From: Bacteroidota bacterium
Lineage (GTDB): Bacteria > Bacteroidota > Bacteroidia > Flavobacteriales > Schleiferiaceae
DNA length: 10,630 nucleotides
Reading direction: 5' to 3'
Assembly (NCBI GenBank): GCA_003023665.1
Contig: PXYR01000016.1
Span: 9,797-20,426, forward strand
In this document: positions 7,502-10,630 of the stretch, in pieces
How the letters are laid out: each line of letters opens with the position of its first letter
Numbering within the stretch: the first letter of the stretch is position 1
Position numbers and translations under genes: made by a program
The notes under the pieces: model-generated
Seen by the model: only the letters and a program-made list of their open reading frames with translations
Database searches by the model: none
Told to the model about the DNA's origin: nothing

Positions 7502-8253
7502 TAGTTCAATAATAAATCGGTTAATACATAATTGGATAATATAATTGCCAAACACGACCGCACAACGGCATTCGTACTAGCAATTCCAACCTCAACAGCA
7601 CCGCCTTTAACGGTGTAACCGCTGTACGCGCTTACTGATCCAATAATAAAGGCATATACAACAGACTTGATAAGTCCGTAAATCACATTTTCAAAAACAA
7701 TGAATTCTAGTTGATAGCCGCTTATACTCTCTTGGAACGCAATTAAACCTAACATGTCGCCGGCCATAGCTCCACCCCATAGTCCCAAAAACATAGACAT
7801 TAAGATGAGCAAAGGATTAAAGAACAATTGGGCCACAATCTTTGGTAAAATCAAGAAGTTCGCGCTATTCACACCCATGACCTCCAAGGCATCAATTTGC
7901 TCAGTAACACGCATAGTTCCTAAACTTGATGCAATATTGGAACCTACCTTACCGGCAAGAATAAGACTCACCACCGTTGGACTAAATTCCAGGGTTATAG
8001 ATTCACGAGTTGCCATGGCAATGTAATAGGTTGGAATCAGCGGATCGTCACTCAATTGAAATGCCGTTTGAATGGTTACAATAGCGCCCATGAAAACGGA
8101 AAGTATGACAACGATACCAATAGAATCTATTCCCAATAATTGGATTTCCTTGATCGTGGATCGGTAAAAAAGTTTCCAACGGTCAGGTTTACGAAAGACT
8201 TTCGTCATTAATACACCGTAGGCGCCAATTCCTTCGAAAAAGTTCGTGATCAT
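7501..8253 (-). CDS. mlaE: MlaE-type ABC transporter permease
   Basis: A 250-residue inner-membrane permease of the MlaE family, of normal length. Membrane segments include about 44-66 (GIVVILSVFMGAIVTIQTAF), 92-112 and several in the C-terminal half up to the TDLLLN end. The hallmark conserved segment is present: ESITLEFSPTVVSLILAGKVGS, then TEQIDALEVMG at about 117-127. The N-terminal amphipathic region (RKPDRWKLFYRSTIKEIQLLG) also fits. The family dimerises and pairs with the MlaF ATPase and an MCE-domain (MlaD-like) substrate protein to move lipids between inner and outer membrane. The ATPase gene follows directly, but no MCE gene is adjacent in this window. It is divergent from the small lipoprotein gene at 8296. 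The ATG at 8253 gives the expected family N-terminus. Confidence 0.94.
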   Translation of the reverse strand: MITNFFEGIGAYGVLMTKVFRKPDRWKLFYRSTIKEIQLLGIDSIGIVVILSVFMGAIVTIQTAFQLSDDPLIPTYYIAMATRESITLEFSPTVVSLILAGKVGSNIASSLGTMRVTEQIDALEVMGVNSANFLILPKIVAQLFFNPLLILMSMFLGLWGGAMAGDMLGLIAFQESISGYQLEFIVFENVIYGLIKSVVYAFIIGSVSAYSGYTVKGGAVEVGIASTNAVVRSCLAIILSNYVLTDLLLN

Positions 8254-8295
8254 ATGGCTAATTTACATTTTCTTTGAAGGACAAACTCCTATGTT
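8254..8295. promoter_or_regulatory. Divergent intergenic region with weak promoter candidates
   Basis: These 42 bp must serve two opposite transcription units. On the + strand TACATTTT (8264-8271) matches TAnnTTTG except for the last base and lies 25 nt before the ATG at 8296. On the - strand TAAATTAG (8258-8265) also has one mismatch, with a TTTG 16 nt upstream, but it would leave almost no leader before the permease ATG at 8253. The two candidates overlap, so the genes might compete for polymerase. No clear Shine-Dalgarno or operator is visible. The region is clearly divergent; the exact boxes are tentative. Confidence 0.35.
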
Positions 8296-8415
8296 ATGAA
8301 GAGAATTGCCACTATTTCTATTGTGTTATTAGCACTTGCACTAAGTAGCTGTGGGTCAGCCAAAGACTGTGATTGCCCGTCTTTTTCATCTATAGATATT
8401 GAGCAAGCAGGATAA
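8296..8415 (+). CDS. Very small predicted lipoprotein (39 residues)
   Basis: A short open frame starting at ATG 8296 and ending at TAA 8413-8415. The first 18 residues are a textbook lipoprotein signal peptide: MKR, hydrophobic IATISIVLLALAL, then lipobox LSSC with the lipidated Cys at residue 19. The mature peptide is only 21 residues and begins CGSAKDCDCPSF, so it has a closely spaced Cys-Asp-Cys pair followed by Pro. Its stop codon shares one base with the start of the SprT-like gene (TAATG), which supports real translation. Tiny lipoproteins with a short cysteine/proline-rich tail occur in Bacteroidota, but I know no established function. It could be an envelope peptide in its own right or a leader that sets translation of the downstream gene. 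The complete signal peptide makes chance unlikely. Confidence 0.75.
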   Translation: MKRIATISIVLLALALSSCGSAKDCDCPSFSSIDIEQAG

Positions 8416-9014
8416 TGGATTTAAAACCACTTTTGCCCTATTTGCCCCAGGCAGAAGTATTACCGCTTTTGGACCATTGGTTGAAAGACGAAGCATTTGA
8501 CCTCGCTATCCATAGACCTCGTGCCACTAAGTTGGGAGATTTCCGGCCTCCGAAAAAAGGAGCACGTGCCAAAATCACCTTAAACAGCAACTTAGGGAAG
8601 TACCAATTCTTAACGACGCTAGTGCATGAAATCGCACATTTAAGAGTATGGAATGCTTATGGACGCAAAGCCGCTCCCCATGGTATAGAATGGAAAACTA
8701 CATTTGGGGCAATGCTTATTGAATTGGAGCAAGAATGCACTTGGCCAGAAGAATACCGCTTGGCTATTCTACACCACGCAACGCACCCAAAAAGCGCTGT
8801 TGGGGGTGATCCTAGATTGCAAAAAGCCATTCTTTCTTTAGATAGTGATTCAGCGTTCACCCTTTTAGCAGATGTTAACATTGGAGCGGCATTCTTTTTC
8901 AAAGGTCGTCAGTTTAAAAAGCTAGAAAAGAGAAGAACTAGAGCCTTGGTGGAGGAAATTGCGAGTCAAAAGCAATTCACCATTCCTCTAGTTGCACAAG
9001 TTGAGCCAGCATGA
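8415..9014 (+). CDS. SprT-like zinc metalloprotein
   Basis: A 199-residue protein of the SprT-like family (related to the protease domain of eukaryotic Spartan/SPRTN). The zinc motif HExxH is HEIAH at residues 71-75, inside TTLVHEIAHLRVWNAYGR, and the third ligand is probably His89 in PHGIEW. Both are diagnostic. Preceding strands (AKITLNSNL) and following helices fit the fold. The C-terminal segment (GRQFKKLEKRRTRALVEEI) resembles the short substrate-binding tail of Bacteroidota homologues, but I see no CxxC zinc ribbon and only one cysteine in the whole protein. No signal peptide, so cytoplasmic. Whether it cleaves DNA-crosslinked proteins, as Spartan does, is not established for bacterial members. 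The start ATG at 8415 overlaps the small lipoprotein stop by one base. Confidence 0.9.
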   Translation: MDLKPLLPYLPQAEVLPLLDHWLKDEAFDLAIHRPRATKLGDFRPPKKGARAKITLNSNLGKYQFLTTLVHEIAHLRVWNAYGRKAAPHGIEWKTTFGAMLIELEQECTWPEEYRLAILHHATHPKSAVGGDPRLQKAILSLDSDSAFTLLADVNIGAAFFFKGRQFKKLEKRRTRALVEEIASQKQFTIPLVAQVEPA

Positions 9015-9023
9015 ATAAGGACA

Positions 9024-9038
9024 AATAGCAACGCTATT
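9024..9038. repeat. Short inverted repeat upstream of the purK promoter box
   Basis: AATAGC-AAC-GCTATT is a perfect 6-bp inverted repeat with a 3-nt centre, ending 2 nt before the -7 box at 9041. There is no T run after it, and it is AT-rich and short, so it is a poor terminator for the SprT-like gene. Its place between the likely -33 and -7 positions would suit a dimeric regulator, but a 6-bp repeat can arise by chance. Confidence 0.4.
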
Positions 9039-9040
9039 AC

Positions 9041-9048
9041 TACCTTTG
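9041..9048 (+). promoter_or_regulatory. Bacteroidota-type -7 promoter box for purKE
   Basis: TACCTTTG is an exact match to the Bacteroidota primary sigma -7 consensus TAnnTTTG. It ends 18 nt before the purK ATG at 9067, which predicts a transcript start near 9053-9056 and a very short leader. No clear TTG -33 element is seen about 20 nt upstream, which is common for these promoters. It lies in the 52-nt gap between the SprT-like gene and purK. Confidence 0.65.
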
Positions 9049-9066
9049 CATCAAATCAAGGCATTC

Positions 9067-10227
9067 ATGGCTAAGAATATTTTCTCTACAGATTATACAT
9101 TGGGAATATTGGGCGGTGGCCAATTGGGCAAAATGATGCTCTACACCACACGCAAATTTGACATCCGCACCAAAGTTCTTGACCCTTCTGTGGATGCCCC
9201 AGCGCAATTTGGCGCCAATGAATTCCAAGTAGGCTCCCTTCAAGATTACGATACCGTCATGGCATTTGCTGCCGATTGTGATACCATCTGTATTGAGATT
9301 GAAGCTGTGAACGTACAAGCCTTGAGAGACCTTCGTGCCCAAGGTAAAAAGGTTCATCCCAATCCGGATAGTTTAGAGCTCATTCAAGATAAAACCAAAC
9401 AAAAGCAATTCTACGCCAATCACAACATCCCTACCTCCCGTTTTGAGATGGTTGCTAGTAAAGCAGAAGTACAAGCGGCGCGTGATCACTGGCCCATCCC
9501 CTTTGTGTGGAAAGCGGCAACAGGCGGCTATGACGGATTTGGCGTGGTAGTATGCCGCAGCGAAGACGACGTTCAGAATATTCCAGATGCACCAGGCATG
9601 CTAGAGGCTTTTGTGGACTTTGACCTTGAGGTGAGCGTCATTGTCGCTCGAAATGAAAGTGGTGACGTAAAGACCTTCCCTGTAGCAGATCAAGAATTTC
9701 ACCCCACAGCCAACCAAGTAGAATATGTCCTCTGCCCTACTGTGCTCTCCATAGAGATGCAGAAGAAGGCAGAAGAAATTGCTATTAAAACCGCGGAAGC
9801 CTACGACATCTGCGGTCTTCTTGCAGTGGAACTCTTCATTACTAAGGATGGAGAAATTCTAGTGAATGAAGTTGCCCCGCGTCCTCACAACAGCGGACAC
9901 CACACCATAGAAGCTTGTTACACGAGCCAATTCGAACAGCACATTCGCGCAGTCCTAGACCTGCCTTTAGGTTCCACCGAACTTAAAGCAGCTGCAGTGA
10001 TGGCTAACCTAGTGGGTGCCGAGGGATTTAGCGGCGATGTAGTATATCAAGGATATGACGAATTACTTGGAGAACCCGGCGTAAACATTCACATTTACGG
10101 TAAAGCTCAGACGCGGCCATTCCGTAAAATGGGACACGTTACCGTGGTGGCAAAAGAGAGAGACGAAGCCCGCAAACGCGCGGAATGGGCAAAGAATAGT
10201 ATATTGGTCAAAAGCAAAAAGTCATGA
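9067..10227 (+). CDS. purK: 5-(carboxyamino)imidazole ribonucleotide synthase
   Basis: ATP-grasp enzyme of de novo purine synthesis that makes N5-CAIR from AIR, ATP and bicarbonate. With the ATG at 9067 it is 386 residues, near the family length. The N-terminal fold has the GILGGGQLGKMM segment (13-24). The ATP-grasp region has VWKAATGGYDGFG (147-159), EAFVDFDLEVSVIVAR, and the Mg/ATP and substrate-binding NEVAPRPHNSGH (267-278) followed by a SQFEQHIRAVLDLPLG block, all typical of PurK. An in-frame TTG lies upstream at 9046, but it falls inside the -7 promoter box, so translation from there is unlikely. The stop overlaps the purE start (ATGA, 4 nt). The product feeds directly into PurE. Confidence 0.96.
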   Translation: MAKNIFSTDYTLGILGGGQLGKMMLYTTRKFDIRTKVLDPSVDAPAQFGANEFQVGSLQDYDTVMAFAADCDTICIEIEAVNVQALRDLRAQGKKVHPNPDSLELIQDKTKQKQFYANHNIPTSRFEMVASKAEVQAARDHWPIPFVWKAATGGYDGFGVVVCRSEDDVQNIPDAPGMLEAFVDFDLEVSVIVARNESGDVKTFPVADQEFHPTANQVEYVLCPTVLSIEMQKKAEEIAIKTAEAYDICGLLAVELFITKDGEILVNEVAPRPHNSGHHTIEACYTSQFEQHIRAVLDLPLGSTELKAAAVMANLVGAEGFSGDVVYQGYDELLGEPGVNIHIYGKAQTRPFRKMGHVTVVAKERDEARKRAEWAKNSILVKSKKS

Positions 10228-10630
10228 TCGGAATCATTATGGGCAGCACTTCAGACCTGCCAGTTATGCAACAAGCTATCGACGTATTGGACGAACTAGG
10301 CCTAGCCTATGAAGTTGATATTGTCAGTGCCCACCGCACGCCAGAGAAGCTTATGGATTACGGTCAAAACGCACACAAAAGAGGTATTAGAGCCATCATC
10401 GCCGGAGCCGGTGGTGCAGCACACTTGCCGGGCATGGTGGCTTCAGTAAGCCCGCTGCCCGTTATTGGTGTTCCCGTACATAGTTCAAATTCCATTGACG
10501 GTTGGGACAGCGTACTTTCTATTCTTCAAATGCCAGGCGGTGTACCCGTGGCTACTGTAGCACTAGACGGTGCAAAGAACGCTGGCATCCTTGCGGCACA
10601 GATTGTAGGCTCTTCGGATGCAGCGGTTTT
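10224..10630 (+). CDS. purE: N5-carboxyaminoimidazole ribonucleotide mutase, 3' end outside the window
   Basis: Class I PurE, which moves the carboxyl group of N5-CAIR to give CAIR, the step after PurK. About 135 of the usual 160-165 residues are visible; the frame is open to the window end. It begins at the ATGA overlap with purK. Diagnostic segments are IIMGSTSDLPVM (5-15) in the nucleotide-phosphate loop, VSAHRTPE with the catalytic His37, AGAGGAAHLPGM (about 65-76), PVIGVPV, and a DSVLSILQMPGGVPVATV block. The last visible residues (GSSDAAV) are the normal C-terminal region. Class I (rather than class II, AIR carboxylase) is supported by the adjacent purK gene. Confidence 0.96.
   Translation, partial: MIGIIMGSTSDLPVMQQAIDVLDELGLAYEVDIVSAHRTPEKLMDYGQNAHKRGIRAIIAGAGGAAHLPGMVASVSPLPVIGVPVHSSNSIDGWDSVLSILQMPGGVPVATVALDGAKNAGILAAQIVGSSDAAV

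Noticed and set aside
7754..8026. A 90-codon + strand frame inside the permease gene
   Set aside because: The permease frame carries the MlaE hallmark residues across this stretch; the opposing frame has no recognisable feature.
9024..9038. Inverted repeat after the SprT-like gene, as its intrinsic terminator
   Set aside because: The 6-bp AT-rich stem is weak and no T run follows; kept only as a possible operator.
1..10630. Search for a defence system, phage island, mobile element, CRISPR array or biosynthetic cluster
   Set aside because: No transposase, integrase, nuclease, reverse transcriptase, repeat array or synthase genes are seen. Composition looks uniform, and most genes are core or envelope functions.

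Overview
The window looks like chromosomal DNA from a member of the Bacteroidota, most likely a flavobacterium-like marine lineage. The taxonomic evidence is a secreted protein with a type IX secretion (T9SS) C-terminal sorting domain, a DUF4286 protein, an MlaE/MlaF-type ABC pair with Bacteroidota-like sequence, an exact TAnnTTTG-type promoter -7 box, starts that lack clear Shine-Dalgarno sites, and moderate to low GC. Gene density is very high and no gap reaches 300 bp. I see no mobile elements, CRISPR arrays, tRNA or rRNA genes, or phage genes.

Region 1 (1-5337, + strand) is a tightly packed run of six genes. They are the 3' part of serS (seryl-tRNA synthetase), a predicted lipoprotein of unknown function, a secreted TPR-type repeat protein, a DUF4286 protein, an M16 zinc peptidase and a metal-dependent O-methyltransferase. 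Adjacent genes overlap by 1, 14, 4 and 4 nt, and the last pair is 2 nt apart, so co-transcription and translational coupling are likely. Region 2 (5390-6722, + strand) is a stand-alone T9SS cargo protein, closed by a 26-nt perfectly palindromic intrinsic terminator.

Region 3 (6746-8253, - strand) is a two-gene operon, permease then ATPase, for an MlaEF-type lipid transporter. It has no adjacent MCE (MlaD-like) gene and converges on the T9SS gene. Region 4 (8296-9014, + strand) is divergent from it. It encodes a 39-residue predicted lipoprotein, easy to miss, whose stop codon overlaps the start of a SprT-like zinc-metalloprotein gene. Region 5 (9041-10630, + strand) begins with a good Bacteroidota -7 promoter box and carries purK followed by purE. 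purE is cut by the window end and overlaps purK by 4 nt. Together they convert AIR to CAIR in purine synthesis.

Most of the window is ordinary core genome. I found no convincing new multi-gene system. The items most worth a second look are the tiny lipoprotein upstream of the SprT-like gene, the uncharacterised envelope genes coupled to serS, the T9SS cargo with no recognisable domain, and a small inverted repeat just upstream of the purK -7 box.
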